Assembly (NCBI GenBank): GCA_028279245.1
Contig: JANQOE010000017.1
Location: 38,852-102,851 of the forward strand
From: Alphaproteobacteria bacterium
GTDB lineage: Bacteria; Pseudomonadota; Alphaproteobacteria; UBA6615
Length of the DNA: 64,000 nucleotides
Reading direction: 5' to 3'
A program made the translations under genes and the position numbers. Below the pieces are notes generated by a model. It ran no database searches. It saw only the letters and a list, made by a program, of their open reading frames with translations, and had not been told where the DNA came from. Below, in pieces: positions 46,917 through 59,140 of the stretch. Within the stretch, counting starts at the first letter, position 1. Each line of letters begins with the position of its first letter.

Positions 46917-47798
46917 CTAGTTGCGAATGCTACGGATGATGCCGGAAAAGTCCAAACCGGCGTGGCCGGCGTCGACAAAGGCGTCGTAGAGGTCCGTCGC
47001 CTTGGCCCCGAGTTCAAGGTTCGCGCCGGTGCTGCCGGCGGCGCCCATCGCTAGCCGCAGGTCCTTCAGCATCATCGCCGCGGTGAAGCCGGCCTGGTAG
47101 TCGCGGTTGGCGGGCGAAGTTGGCACCGGGCCCGGAACCGGGCAGTAGGTGGTCAGCGACCAGCACTGGCCAGACGCCGTGCTGGAGATGTCGAACAGCT
47201 TCTGTGCGTCCAGGCCGAGCTTCTCCGCGAGCACGAATGCCTCGCCGACGGAGATCATCTGAATGCCCAGCATCAGATTGTTGCAGATCTTCGCGGCCTG
47301 CCCGTTGCCCGGTCCGCCGGCGTGAACGATGGTCTTGCCCATCGCTTGCAAGATTGGTTCGGCGCGGGCGAAAGCGTCAGCCGCGCCGCCGACCATGAAG
47401 GTCAGCGCGGCATTCTCGGCGCCGGTTACGCCGCCCGAGACCGGCGCATCGACCATCGCAAAACCCTGCGCCGTCGCCGCGGCGCCCACATTACGGGCGG
47501 TCTCGACGTCGATGGTTGAGCAGTCGATCAACAGCGTCTTCGGCGTCGCCGCGGCAAGGATGCCGTCCCGCAGGTAGGCGTCTTCCACATGCTGGCCGGC
47601 GGGCAACATGGTGATGACGGTGTCGGCGCCGGACACCGCAGCGGCGATATCGGCCCGCGGCTCAATGCCGGCTTGGGCCGCCTTCTCTACCGCCGCAGGT
47701 ACGACGTCCACGCCGCGCAGTTGGTGGCCGGCTTTCACCAGATTGGCTGCCATCGGACCGCCCATGTTCCCCAAGCCAATAAACGCGATAACCGCCAT
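46917..47798 (-). CDS. mmsB: 3-hydroxyisobutyrate dehydrogenase (beta-hydroxyacid dehydrogenase family)
   Basis: 293 residues from ATG 47798. NAD motif IAFIGLGNMGGPMAANLVKAGH, substrate site DAPVSGGVTGAENAALTFMVGG, catalytic Lys in GNGQAAKICNNLMLG. The C-terminal helix region SSTASGQCWSLTTYCP matches HIBADH. It oxidises 3-hydroxyisobutyrate to methylmalonate semialdehyde in valine breakdown. The enzymes that precede it in the pathway are at 53384-55569. Confidence 0.9.
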   Translation of the reverse strand: MAVIAFIGLGNMGGPMAANLVKAGHQLRGVDVVPAAVEKAAQAGIEPRADIAAAVSGADTVITMLPAGQHVEDAYLRDGILAAATPKTLLIDCSTIDVETARNVGAAATAQGFAMVDAPVSGGVTGAENAALTFMVGGAADAFARAEPILQAMGKTIVHAGGPGNGQAAKICNNLMLGIQMISVGEAFVLAEKLGLDAQKLFDISSTASGQCWSLTTYCPVPGPVPTSPANRDYQAGFTAAMMLKDLRLAMGAAGSTGANLELGAKATDLYDAFVDAGHAGLDFSGIIRSIRN

Positions 47799-47890
47799 CG
47801 CCCTGCCCTCGCCGCTCAACGGGCGTTCAGCATAGGCGTTTACCGGTGTGCCGCAACGGCAGCGCGACCGGAGCCGCGCCGCCGGTTCCG

Positions 47891-49360
47891 CTATTGGATC
47901 TTCCAGTATTGCCCGTTGATGCGCTTGCCGCGGACCGACATGCCGAGCACTTGCTTCGTTCGGTTCTGCTTGAACGTCACATGCAGCGGCTCGGTCGCGG
48001 CGAAGAACTCTGTGCCGCTGATCGGCAGCAGCGGCGCACCGCCAAGCACCAAACCGGGACGGTCGATTGCGATGGTTTCCTCATAGCCGGGCCGCAGTTC
48101 ATAAGTCCCGGCGTAACGCAGCAACTCGTCCGACGGCAGTTCGGACGGCCTACTCGGCGCCGCGTCTTCGGCCAGCTTTCGGCCCTCAGACCAATCGGTC
48201 ATGCCCCGTTCGATCCGCGACAGCCAGGCGACGCTGCCGCGCTCCTCCCGGTGGAAGCGGTAGATCAACGGCCGCCCGCGCGATTCGGTCGGCATCGCCA
48301 GATGCAGTGGCAGACTGTCAGCTTCGCGGATGTGTTCGGTCTTCGGTGCGAAGGCATCCTCGCCGACCGGAAACATCGTGACCCGATCCCACGGGCACGC
48401 AGCGACCAAACCGTCACCATCCCGGCTGACCTCGGTGACGAACCCCGGCGCCATCTCATACCGGCCCACATAGTCGTCGAAGGGCGGCCGGGCGATTGCC
48501 TGCCGCAACCGTTCGATCTCCTGCACGACTTGGGCTAGTCGGTCGTCGGGATCCGCCAGTTCCAGCAACTTCTGCTGGACCGGCAGGCTGAGTCCGAGAT
48601 ACTGGCCGCCTAGTCCAGCCAGTCTGCCGGCGTCCGCCGGCTTATCGAGTTCGTCACGAAGCGGTTGCGGCAATTGCAGGCGTTCCGCAGCGTCGCGGAA
48701 CAACAGGCGGGCTTCGTCGACACCGGTTGACCGGTGGCTCGCGGGCAGGCCGAGGGGTTCGATACTCGCCGTCAGGTAGCCGCGGGAGGTGTCGACTGAC
48801 GCCAGGCGGGCGGGTTCGCGGCCCTCGACGATGATGCGCACCGATCCATCGTTAAAGACCGACTTGTGGCGGATATCGGCGACTGTGCCGACCTTGTACA
48901 GATCGTCCGCTTGCGGGTCTTCGGTGGTGGCGTGGTGTTGCAGGCAGAGGAAGACCGGACCAGCCGCGCCCGCCGCCTCCACCGCCCGCAGCGAATTCGG
49001 GCGGCCGACGAAGATCGGCGAATGAATATCCGGGAAGACGATAAGATCGCGCAACGGCAGCATCGGCAGCGCGGCCGGATCGCCGGGTCCCGCATTGAGG
49101 ATGGCGGCGTTGCGGGTACGCTCGTCAACCGCCGTCTTGAGTTGGGGCCAACTGGCGAAGCCGTACTCCCGGGCGAGCGCAAACTGGGCATCGCTGAGGG
49201 TGGCGGCGGCCGGCTTCGCCGCGGCCGGCATGACGCGCTGGAGCCGGTCGGCGGCGCCGGGTTCGCCCGCCCGGGCATCGCGCAGCAGTTGCTTCGCCCG
49301 CTTTTTCAGATTCTCGAGATTGGCATTGTCGGGGAGTTGCTCCCCGGTTGGAGAGGTCAT
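47891..49360 (-). CDS. Multidomain protein with a Lon N-terminal (substrate-binding) domain but no protease
   Basis: 489 residues. Residues 10-80 (NLENLKKRAKQLLRDARAG and LSDAQFALAREYGFASWPQL) form the short helical leader found in front of many ankyrin-type and other proteins. About 98-290 matches Lon's N-domain: LPMLPLRDLIVFPDIHSPIFVGRPNSLR, LYKVGTVADIRHKSVFNDGSVRIIVEGRE. Two beta-rich repeats follow (FDDYVGRYEMAPGF near 300; YAGTYELRPGYEETIAID near 415), like DUF3471. No AAA ATPase or Ser-Lys protease part exists. Possibly a protein-binding or scaffold role. Confidence 0.8.
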   Translation of the reverse strand: MTSPTGEQLPDNANLENLKKRAKQLLRDARAGEPGAADRLQRVMPAAAKPAAATLSDAQFALAREYGFASWPQLKTAVDERTRNAAILNAGPGDPAALPMLPLRDLIVFPDIHSPIFVGRPNSLRAVEAAGAAGPVFLCLQHHATTEDPQADDLYKVGTVADIRHKSVFNDGSVRIIVEGREPARLASVDTSRGYLTASIEPLGLPASHRSTGVDEARLLFRDAAERLQLPQPLRDELDKPADAGRLAGLGGQYLGLSLPVQQKLLELADPDDRLAQVVQEIERLRQAIARPPFDDYVGRYEMAPGFVTEVSRDGDGLVAACPWDRVTMFPVGEDAFAPKTEHIREADSLPLHLAMPTESRGRPLIYRFHREERGSVAWLSRIERGMTDWSEGRKLAEDAAPSRPSELPSDELLRYAGTYELRPGYEETIAIDRPGLVLGGAPLLPISGTEFFAATEPLHVTFKQNRTKQVLGMSVRGKRINGQYWKIQ

Positions 49361-49568
49361 GACACCATCCTTCCATCACGCCTGGCGTCCGCACTAACAG
49401 GCAGAAAGTGGTGTGAAACGACAAAACAGTCGGCCGGTGGGCTTAGCCCTTCCCGCGGACAGGATGCGCCCTGGCGCGCAAACCCATGTTACCCGGCGCG
49501 GCTTGGGGCGCAACAGGCAAATCGAGTGGCCCATGGTCTTGCCACGCAGTCAGGCCTAGTTTGCGCCC

Positions 49569-50453
49569 ATGGTGATGCAAGAAAAGATTGAGCCGACAGC
49601 GAATCTGCGCGTGGGGGCGTTGCTGTTGCTCGCGGCGGTCGCTGCGTTCACCGCGGTCGATGCCCTGGCGAAGGCGCTAGAGGGCTATAGCTCGGTGCAA
49701 GTCCTGTGGGGCCGTTACTTCTTTTTCATCGTGCCGATGATGCTGATGATCAAGCCGTCACGGTGGCGGCCGATCTTGGCGACGGAACAGCCTTGGCTGC
49801 AGATCGGGCGGGCCGTCCTGCCGGTCGTGGCCAGTGTGGCCATCGTCGAGGGTTTGTTCCTGATGCCGTTGGCGGACGCCACAGCAATCCTGTTCGCCGC
49901 GCCGCTGATGCTGACGGTCCTGTCCATTCCATTGCTTGGGGAGCGGGTGGGCGTGTTTCGCTGGCTTGCGGTGGGTGTGGGATTCATCGGCGTGATCATC
50001 GTGGCGCGGCCCGGTACCGGAATCGTCGGGTGGGCCGCGTTGTGGCCACTGGTGGGCGCGCTGTTCCTCGCCCTCTATCAGATTGCGACCCGTAAACTGG
50101 CGGACTCGGCGGATCCCATAACGACCCTGGTGTACACGGGACTTGTCGGTGTGGTGTTGTCGTCAGCGGCGGCGCCGTTTTTCTGGACACCGCCGACCGC
50201 GGAGGTCTGGGCCCTATTCGCGGCGTCTGGCGTATTGTTCGGTCTCGCGCATTTCCTGGTGATCAAAGCGTTCTACTTCGCCGAAGTGTCGGCGCTGGCC
50301 CCGTTGAACTACGCACAGGTGGTGTTGGCGATCATTGCCGGTTTCGTCGTGTTCGGCGAGTTTCCCGATGCCGTCGCGCTGTTCGGCATGGTGGTTATCG
50401 TAGGTGCGGGCCTGTTTGTGTTCGTGCGCGAGCGGCAGAAACAGGTCGGTTAG
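49569..50453 (+). CDS. EamA/DMT-family membrane transporter
   Basis: 294 residues with ten hydrophobic segments in two EamA halves: LLLLAAVAAFTAVDALAKALEGYS, VQVLWGRYFFFIVPMML, VEGLFLMPLADATAILFAAPLM in the first and WAALWPLVGALFLALYQIATRKL in the second. No family-specific motif for a substrate is seen; members export metabolites and amino acids. The 3' end overlaps the convergent GRDP-like gene by 4 bases. Confidence 0.88.
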   Translation: MVMQEKIEPTANLRVGALLLLAAVAAFTAVDALAKALEGYSSVQVLWGRYFFFIVPMMLMIKPSRWRPILATEQPWLQIGRAVLPVVASVAIVEGLFLMPLADATAILFAAPLMLTVLSIPLLGERVGVFRWLAVGVGFIGVIIVARPGTGIVGWAALWPLVGALFLALYQIATRKLADSADPITTLVYTGLVGVVLSSAAAPFFWTPPTAEVWALFAASGVLFGLAHFLVIKAFYFAEVSALAPLNYAQVVLAIIAGFVVFGEFPDAVALFGMVVIVGAGLFVFVRERQKQVG

Positions 50454-50992
50454 CCGCGGCGTAAGCGCGTCAACACGGCCTGCGGGTTCGGCAGGAGCCA
50501 CTGTTCGTTGACGTTCACCCGGCGATAGGCGCCGGCCTGCGTGAAGCGCGCTTCTGCTGACGGCCAGATATCGTCGGGCGGCAGACCGAAGATCTGCCGG
50601 TAGCTGTGCAGCGTGTTCTCGTACCAGGTGCGGAACTTGGCGCGTTCGGCGGTGCCGCCGCGGGTCGGCCCGTGGTGCAGCTTGCATTCCAGCACCTTGG
50701 GGCAGAACTCCTCCCAGTAGTGCCAAGTGTAGAGCAGGTGCAGGTGCCAAACCTGATCGACCTGGTCCGATGGCGTGACTGGGTAGCGCATGCGGACGGC
50801 GAGGTAGCAGAACTTCTTGTATTCTTCGACCGCCCGCCTGGCGAAGTATCGGGACCAACCATTCTCCCGCGCGAGACGGAGCGAGAATGGCTGCTCTGCC
50901 GCCTCTTGATCCAGTTCGACGGCCTGCAGCCGGTCCCAGAGCGGGTCGTCGTGCGGCCCGAAAACACCGGTGATGTCGGCTTCAACGGCCAT
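50450..50992 (-). CDS. Glycine-rich domain-containing-protein-like (GRDP) protein
   Basis: 180 residues from ATG 50992, with AAGGG upstream. The GRDP family core is clear: WSRYFARRAVEEYKKFCYLAVRM, DQVDQVWHLHLLYTWHYWEEFCP and the C-terminal YENTLHSYRQIFG. Conserved His residues in HLHLLYTWH suggest metal or cofactor binding. Function unknown. The ATG lies within the last 11 bases of the TIGR04222 gene, so the two are translationally coupled. Confidence 0.85.
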   Translation of the reverse strand: MAVEADITGVFGPHDDPLWDRLQAVELDQEAAEQPFSLRLARENGWSRYFARRAVEEYKKFCYLAVRMRYPVTPSDQVDQVWHLHLLYTWHYWEEFCPKVLECKLHHGPTRGGTAERAKFRTWYENTLHSYRQIFGLPPDDIWPSAEARFTQAGAYRRVNVNEQWLLPNPQAVLTRLRRG

Positions 50993-51698
50993 GGGCGTGC
51001 CCTTCATACTCTTCGGTGCCGCCGTCGTTCGAACGCCTGGCGGATGCCGAGAACATCAATGGCAGGGCGTCGTAGTCCGTGGTCTCAAGGATGTTGAGGC
51101 CCCACAGGGCGACCGCGGTCATATTCGGGCCTTCGTCGATGCCGGTTTCGGCTTGGCGAAGAGCGCGTCGTCCCCGTCCGCTGATCCGCAGAACTGGCGC
51201 CCACCAGCGGCAGACAATCGCGCCAACCGCCATGACCAGGACGGCTGGCCAGATGCCGGCGATCGGCAACACCAGCAGCCCGGCGGCGATACCGAGAAGC
51301 AGAAGTGTCAGCATCAATTGCCGATGCTGCCACGCGGAACGCAGATAGCCCCGTTCTAGCAGGGCAAGCCGATACGGTGCGCAGATCTGCTCGACCTCTG
51401 CCAGGCGTTCGCGGCCCAGCATGTCGACCGCACGGCGCGGTTGGGCGGCGTGGCGGTGCACGGCACTCTCGACCGGCGCCAGGCCCATCGGGACCTGCCG
51501 CGTCTGCCTGAGACGGCGCACCTTGCTCAACAGCTCCCTTCGCTCAGTGATCTCCAACGCGCCGCGTTCGTTCAGCGCGAAAACCGCCAGCCGGATGACC
51601 TCGGCAGGACCGCCGCGCAGATAGGCAATCTCGTACGGATCCGCGAACCCGGACGCCGCGCGGATCATGGCGTTATTGGCGAATGCGCTTGTGGTCAT
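50982..51698 (-). CDS. TIGR04222-type membrane protein
   Basis: 238 residues from ATG 51698. The family's N-terminal DPYEIAYLRGGPAEVIRLAVFALNERGAL is present, then a soluble region (EITERRELLSKVRRLRQ) and two adjacent membrane helices (LMLTLLLLGIAAGLLVLPIAGIW and VLVMAVGAIVCRWW). The C-tail is short and lacks the long Gly-rich tail of many members. It usually partners a GRDP protein, as here, and diverges from the dioxygenase at 51808. Confidence 0.82.
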   Translation of the reverse strand: MTTSAFANNAMIRAASGFADPYEIAYLRGGPAEVIRLAVFALNERGALEITERRELLSKVRRLRQTRQVPMGLAPVESAVHRHAAQPRRAVDMLGRERLAEVEQICAPYRLALLERGYLRSAWQHRQLMLTLLLLGIAAGLLVLPIAGIWPAVLVMAVGAIVCRWWAPVLRISGRGRRALRQAETGIDEGPNMTAVALWGLNILETTDYDALPLMFSASARRSNDGGTEEYEGHAHGR

Positions 51699-51807
51699 CG
51701 CCGTACCGTTGTTGGACGTGGTCCGTTCTAGGCAGGCCAAGCCTTACAACCCGTTACCGGCCGCCGCGTCTTTCTTTGGCTCGGCGGAGGACATACGTTC
51801 GCTGACG

Positions 51808-52716
51808 ATGAAGCTGCATCCGACCGGCAAGTTCGACAACCAAGCCAAACCCTACACGCGGCTGACCGCCCTCCCCTTGGCGAGCGCTATGGGGGCGGAG
51901 ATTCAGGGGGTCGACCTGTCGGCGCTCGACGACGCGACCTTCGCCGAAATTGCCGACGCGCTGTACCGGCACAAGATGATCTTCTTCCGGGATCAGCGGA
52001 TCGCATTGGAGCATCAGGAAGCGCTGACGGCGCGTTTCGGACCGTTCGGCACCGACGCCTACACCCCCGGCATGCCGGGGCATCCCAATGTCCAGCGGGT
52101 CGTCAAGGAAGCGGATGTGCGGGTGAAGCTGATCTTCGGCAGTGGCTGGCACACGGACTCGCCGTTTCTCGAGCAGCCGCCCAGCATCAGCATGCTCTTC
52201 GGCGTCGATATCCCGCCCTATGGCGGGGATACGATCTGGGCCAATACGGCGCTGGCCTACGACTTCCTGAGCGAGACGATGCAGCAGGTCGTCGGGCCGC
52301 TGCGGGTCCATATGTCAGCCGCCGGCGTGATGTCGGCACTGGCGGACAAGGCCCCGGGCGACGGCGCGGCCGCCAAGATGGGTTCGGTTGAGTTGGATGT
52401 GGACCGGCAGGCGATTATCGCCGGCTGGTCTCACCCGCTTGTCCGCAGGCACCCGGTGACCGGCGAGAAAGCGCTGTACGTGGACGAGACTTATTCGAGT
52501 GGCATCGAGGGCATGACCGATCCCGAGGCGCGCGCCCTGCTCGGCTTTCTCCAGCAACATGTCACCCAGCCCGCCTTCACCTGCCGGCTTCGCTGGGCGC
52601 CCAACACATTGGCGATCTGGGATAACCGGCTGTGCATTCATCAAGCGTTCAACGACCATGACGGCTTTCGGCGAGAGATGTACCGGACGACGGTGCTCGG
52701 CGAGGTGCCACGTTGA
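51808..52716 (+). CDS. TauD/TfdA-family 2-oxoglutarate/Fe(II)-dependent dioxygenase
   Basis: 302 residues from ATG 51808 (an upstream open frame is not supported). Iron ligands: His115 and Asp117 in GWHTDSPF, and His278 in NRLCIHQAFND; the 2-oxoglutarate Arg is likely in FRREMYRTTV (Arg293). The N-terminal LASAMGAEIQGVDLSAL and the lid region SGIEGMTDPEARALLGF match the family. Substrates of close relatives include taurine and aryloxyacetates, but none can be assigned. A SnoaL-like gene follows 14 bases later. Confidence 0.88.
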   Translation: MKLHPTGKFDNQAKPYTRLTALPLASAMGAEIQGVDLSALDDATFAEIADALYRHKMIFFRDQRIALEHQEALTARFGPFGTDAYTPGMPGHPNVQRVVKEADVRVKLIFGSGWHTDSPFLEQPPSISMLFGVDIPPYGGDTIWANTALAYDFLSETMQQVVGPLRVHMSAAGVMSALADKAPGDGAAAKMGSVELDVDRQAIIAGWSHPLVRRHPVTGEKALYVDETYSSGIEGMTDPEARALLGFLQQHVTQPAFTCRLRWAPNTLAIWDNRLCIHQAFNDHDGFRREMYRTTVLGEVPR

Positions 52717-52730
52717 AGAGGCGCTGAAGC

Positions 52731-53147
52731 ATGAGCACGGAAGCGGTTCTGGAGCGGTATTACGCCGCGCTGCGCGCGGGCGACGTCGACTTGATTAGGG
52801 ACGTCGTCTCGGAGGATATCGAAGTCGTCTACCAGGATGCGGACAAGCTGTTGCCGTGGGGCGGTGTCTGGACCGGCTTCGAGGCGTTTCGGCGGTTCCT
52901 GGGGATCGTCGCCGAGCATCTGGTGATCGAAAAAGTCGAACCGGTTGATCGCTTCCTTGACGGAGACACGGCCATCGTCGTGCTCAATGGCGTCTGGACG
53001 GCCCGCGCGACGGGCAAACGGGTTACCGCGCAGGTGGTCAACATCTTCTCGGTAAGAGACGGAAAAGTCGCCCGGTACCGCGTCTACCCGGATACCGCCG
53101 CGTTCGCCCTTGGGATCGGGGCGCTTGAGCCGCGAGGGAACGGCTAG
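52731..53147 (+). CDS. SnoaL/NTF2-like fold protein
   Basis: 138 residues. Helix-plus-sheet NTF2 pattern: AVLERYYAALRAGDVDLIRDVVSEDIEVVYQDADKLLPWGGVWTGFEAFRRFL, then VVLNGVWTARATGKRV and VNIFSVRDGKVARYRVYPDTAAFA. Such proteins are isomerases, lyases or small ligand-binding proteins; the activity cannot be told. It follows the dioxygenase by 14 bases and may act on its product. Confidence 0.85.
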   Translation: MSTEAVLERYYAALRAGDVDLIRDVVSEDIEVVYQDADKLLPWGGVWTGFEAFRRFLGIVAEHLVIEKVEPVDRFLDGDTAIVVLNGVWTARATGKRVTAQVVNIFSVRDGKVARYRVYPDTAAFALGIGALEPRGNG

Positions 53148-53344
53148 GCGGGCTGGTGCCTGGCCGGGAGTAAGGCGAGGACCAGGACCGGGAAGATCAG
53201 AAAGATACTGGCGATCATCCAGAGCCGCGGATTACGGCCCTTGCGGTGGGCCAATAGGTTGGCGCTCCAGCCGGCCAGGAAGGCCAGAAGGAGCGATATC
53301 CCGATGATGAGGGGCAAAGTGCCTCGAGCCTCCGCGTAATCCAC
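53144..53344 (-). CDS. Small two-helix membrane protein
   Basis: 66 residues from GTG 53344, or about 57 from a TTG at 53317 that has better ribosome-binding spacing (GAGG). Two hydrophobic helices: LPLIIGISLLLAFLAGWSANLL and LWMIASIFLIFPVLVLALL joined by HRKGRNPR. The tail is basic. This resembles small phage-shock or regulatory membrane proteins, but I recognise no family. It convergently overlaps the SnoaL-like gene by 4 bases. Confidence 0.6.
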   Translation of the reverse strand: MDYAEARGTLPLIIGISLLLAFLAGWSANLLAHRKGRNPRLWMIASIFLIFPVLVLALLPARHQPA

Positions 53345-53383
53345 CCTCTATGTGGTTGCCAGTGGCGGCGACCACAAGTGCCA

Positions 53384-54433
53384 TTAGTTGAAGGTCAGCT
53401 CCGTCGGCACCGCGGCGAAATAGTCTTCGACCAAAGCGCCTGATACGCCATCGAGTCTATCGGGCTGCCATCGCGGGGACCGGTCCTTATCCACGATAGC
53501 CGCGCGAATGCCCTCAAAATAGTCGTGGCCGGCGTTGAACCGCTGGCTCAGGCGATACTCCATCTTCATCACATCCTCGAAGCTCATCCCGGCCCCGGCG
53601 TGAATCTGCCGGAAGGTCACCGCCACGCTGGTGGGCGAGACGCCGCGGAGGGTCTTCGCCGTCTCGGCGGCCCAGTCACTGGATTCGGCATCGAGGGCAG
53701 TGAGCATCTCGGCCGGACTGGCCGCGGCGAAACAGCGGTCGATCGTCTCGCGGTGCGCGGCCAGGGGCGCTGGTTCGGGTGAACCGGCAAACTCGGCCAA
53801 GGTGCTGTCGATCTGCTGCCTTTCGCTGTCCTTCGCCAACGCAGCCACCAGCTCATCCACCTGCGCCGACGCGATCACATGGCTGGCGATCCCGGCGTAT
53901 AGACAATCGGTGGCCTTCAGTCGTGCCCCGGTCAGCGCCAGATACATGCCCAGAAGCCCGGGGAGCCGAGGCAAGAAGTAGCCGCCGCCGACATCCGGGA
54001 AAAAGCCGATACCGGTCTCTGGCATCGCGAACATCGTGCGCTCGGTGGCAATCCAATGGGTGCCGTGGACGGAGACGCCGACGCCGCCGCCCATGGTGAT
54101 GCCGTCGACCAGGGCGATGTACGGTTTGGGATAGCGGAAGATCCGACGGTTGAGCCGGTATTCGTCGCGATAGAAGACCTTCGATAGCGTTGCCACGGCC
54201 GCCGGGTCATCCCGTTTGTCGTAAAACGCGCGGATATCGCCGCCGGCGCAGAAGGCACGGTCGCCGGCCCCGCGAATGAGGACGGCGGCGACTTCGTCGT
54301 CATCTTCCCATTCCGCTAACTCGCTATCGAGCGCCAGCACCATTTCATGGGACAGGGCATTCAGCGCCTGGGGCCGGTTCAGCGTGGCGATGCCCAGCCT
54401 GCCCCGCCTTTCGAATAAGACTTGGTTGGTCAA
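53384..54433 (-). CDS. 3-hydroxyisobutyryl-CoA hydrolase (crotonase family)
   Basis: 349 residues from a TTG at 54433 that overlaps the upstream acyl-CoA dehydrogenase stop (TTGA). Crotonase fold with HIBCH features: [67 protein letters not shown], and a C-terminal [18 protein letters not shown]. It hydrolyses 3-hydroxyisobutyryl-CoA in valine breakdown. It makes an operon with the isobutyryl-CoA dehydrogenase. Confidence 0.93.
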   Translation of the reverse strand: MTNQVLFERRGRLGIATLNRPQALNALSHEMVLALDSELAEWEDDDEVAAVLIRGAGDRAFCAGGDIRAFYDKRDDPAAVATLSKVFYRDEYRLNRRIFRYPKPYIALVDGITMGGGVGVSVHGTHWIATERTMFAMPETGIGFFPDVGGGYFLPRLPGLLGMYLALTGARLKATDCLYAGIASHVIASAQVDELVAALAKDSERQQIDSTLAEFAGSPEPAPLAAHRETIDRCFAAASPAEMLTALDAESSDWAAETAKTLRGVSPTSVAVTFRQIHAGAGMSFEDVMKMEYRLSQRFNAGHDYFEGIRAAIVDKDRSPRWQPDRLDGVSGALVEDYFAAVPTELTFN

Positions 54434-55569
54434 GACTTGGTCATCTCCCGCGCGATGATGACACGCATGATCTCATTGGTACCTTCGAGAATCTGGTGCA
54501 CCCGCAGGTCGCGCAGGTAGCGCTCCACCGGGTATTCCCGAATGTAGCCGTAGCCGCCGTGCAGCTGCAGTGCCTGGTTGGCGACGTTGAAGCCGACGTC
54601 GGTGGCGAAGCGTTTGGCCATTGCCGCGGCCATCGTCGCGTCTGCGTGTCCCTGGTCGAGCTTCCAGGCGGCGCGATAGACCATCTGCCGGGCCGCCTCT
54701 AGCTCGGTTGCCATGTCCGCGAGACGGAACTGCAGGGCCTGAAACTCGCCGATGGGGCGGCCGAACTGCTTTCGCTCCTGCATGTACTGTTGGGCGGCTT
54801 CCAGGCAGGCGCGCGCGCCGCCGAGCGAGCAGGCGGCGATGTTGATACGGCCGCCATCGAGTCCCTTCATGGCGAACGTGAAGCCCTCGCCTTCGTCGCC
54901 GATGCGGTTGGCGACGGGAACGCGGCAATCCTCGAAGATGACGGCGGCGGTCGGCTGGCTGTTCCAGCCGAGCTTCTCTTCCTTGCGGCCGAAGCCGAGG
55001 CCGGGTGTGTCTTTCTCGACAACCAGGGAGGAGATGCCCTTCGGCCCGTCACCACCGGTGCGGGCCATGCAGAGATAGATGTCGGCTGTGCCACCGCCCG
55101 AGATGAAGGCCTTGCTGCCGTTGAGCCGGTAGTGGTCGCCGTCGCGCTCGGCGCGGGTCTTGAGCGAGGCGGCGTCGGAACCGCTACCGGGCTCGGTCAG
55201 GCAGTAGCTGGCGAAGTGCTCCATGGTCGTCAGCTTTGGGAGCCAGCGGGCGCGCTGCTCGTCGCTGCCGAAGCTGTCGATCATCCAGATCACCATGTTC
55301 TGGATCGAGATGTAGGCTGCGGTCGACGGACAGGCCGCGGCGAGTTCCTCAAAGATAAGCGCCGCATCGAGGCGCCCCAGGCCGGCGCCGCCATGCTGCT
55401 CGCGGCAATAGATCGCAGCAAAACCTTGAGCCGCCGCCTGGCGTAGGGCCGCCACAGGAAAGATCTTCTCCGCATCCCAGCGGGCGGCCTCGGGCGCGAA
55501 CTCGGCCCGCGCAAACGTGCGGGCGGCATCCTGAAATGCCGTTTGTTCCTCGGTCAGCGCGAAATCCAT
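54430..55569 (-). CDS. Acyl-CoA dehydrogenase, probable isobutyryl-CoA dehydrogenase
   Basis: 379 residues. FAD-acyl-CoA-dehydrogenase motifs: [57 protein letters not shown] and the C-terminal [41 protein letters not shown] with the catalytic Glu region. Pairing with the HIBCH gene immediately downstream supports isobutyryl-CoA as substrate; a short-chain specificity cannot be proven by eye. Confidence 0.9.
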   Translation of the reverse strand: MDFALTEEQTAFQDAARTFARAEFAPEAARWDAEKIFPVAALRQAAAQGFAAIYCREQHGGAGLGRLDAALIFEELAAACPSTAAYISIQNMVIWMIDSFGSDEQRARWLPKLTTMEHFASYCLTEPGSGSDAASLKTRAERDGDHYRLNGSKAFISGGGTADIYLCMARTGGDGPKGISSLVVEKDTPGLGFGRKEEKLGWNSQPTAAVIFEDCRVPVANRIGDEGEGFTFAMKGLDGGRINIAACSLGGARACLEAAQQYMQERKQFGRPIGEFQALQFRLADMATELEAARQMVYRAAWKLDQGHADATMAAAMAKRFATDVGFNVANQALQLHGGYGYIREYPVERYLRDLRVHQILEGTNEIMRVIIAREMTKS

Positions 55570-55646
55570 GTGCGGTCCCCTGGCGGTCGACTATTCTTAA
55601 CCAGACCGGTCCGGAGTCATGTATTACATTTCTTTATTGTTGTTCT

Positions 55647-55657
55647 TGTTATAATAC
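55647..55657 (+). promoter_or_regulatory. Extended -10 promoter of metY
   Basis: TG at 55647-55648, one base, then TATAAT at 55650-55655 give a perfect extended -10. There is no good -35, as expected for this class. GTATTA (55621-55626) and TAATAC (55652-55657) are inverted copies that flank the site and may be an operator. The start would leave a leader of about 80 bases before the ATG at 55745. Confidence 0.55.
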
Positions 55658-55678
55658 ATTCTTGGACCGATAAACCTT

Positions 55679-55715
55679 GACGGCAGGGGCGACCGAAACT
55701 CTAATCCCCAGCGTC
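55679..55715 (+). promoter_or_regulatory. Possible structured leader upstream of metY
   Basis: In the predicted 5' leader, GGGG (55686-55689) pairs with CCCC (55706-55709), extended by GC/GC across an A-A mismatch and by GAC/GTC past a bulged G, enclosing a 16-base loop. It does not match the SAM-II or SAM/SAH consensus as I recall them. A methionine-linked riboswitch is only a possibility; the pairing could be chance. Confidence 0.25.
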
Positions 55716-55744
55716 CGCGTTCAATGCACTGAGAGAGAGCCGCC

Positions 55745-59042
<3,298 letters not shown>

Positions 59043-59140
59043 TGGGTTTCGCTGGACGTCAACCTGTCGGAACTCGGGGATTGCCTCAAGATCGGTGCTC
59101 CCCTATGAGAGGCGGTAGACCCACCCTCGACCGGGGTAGA

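Noticed and set aside
55665..55744. SAM-type riboswitch upstream of metY
   Set aside because: The conserved loop sequences of SAM-II and SAM/SAH motifs as I recall them are missing; only a weak hairpin is present.
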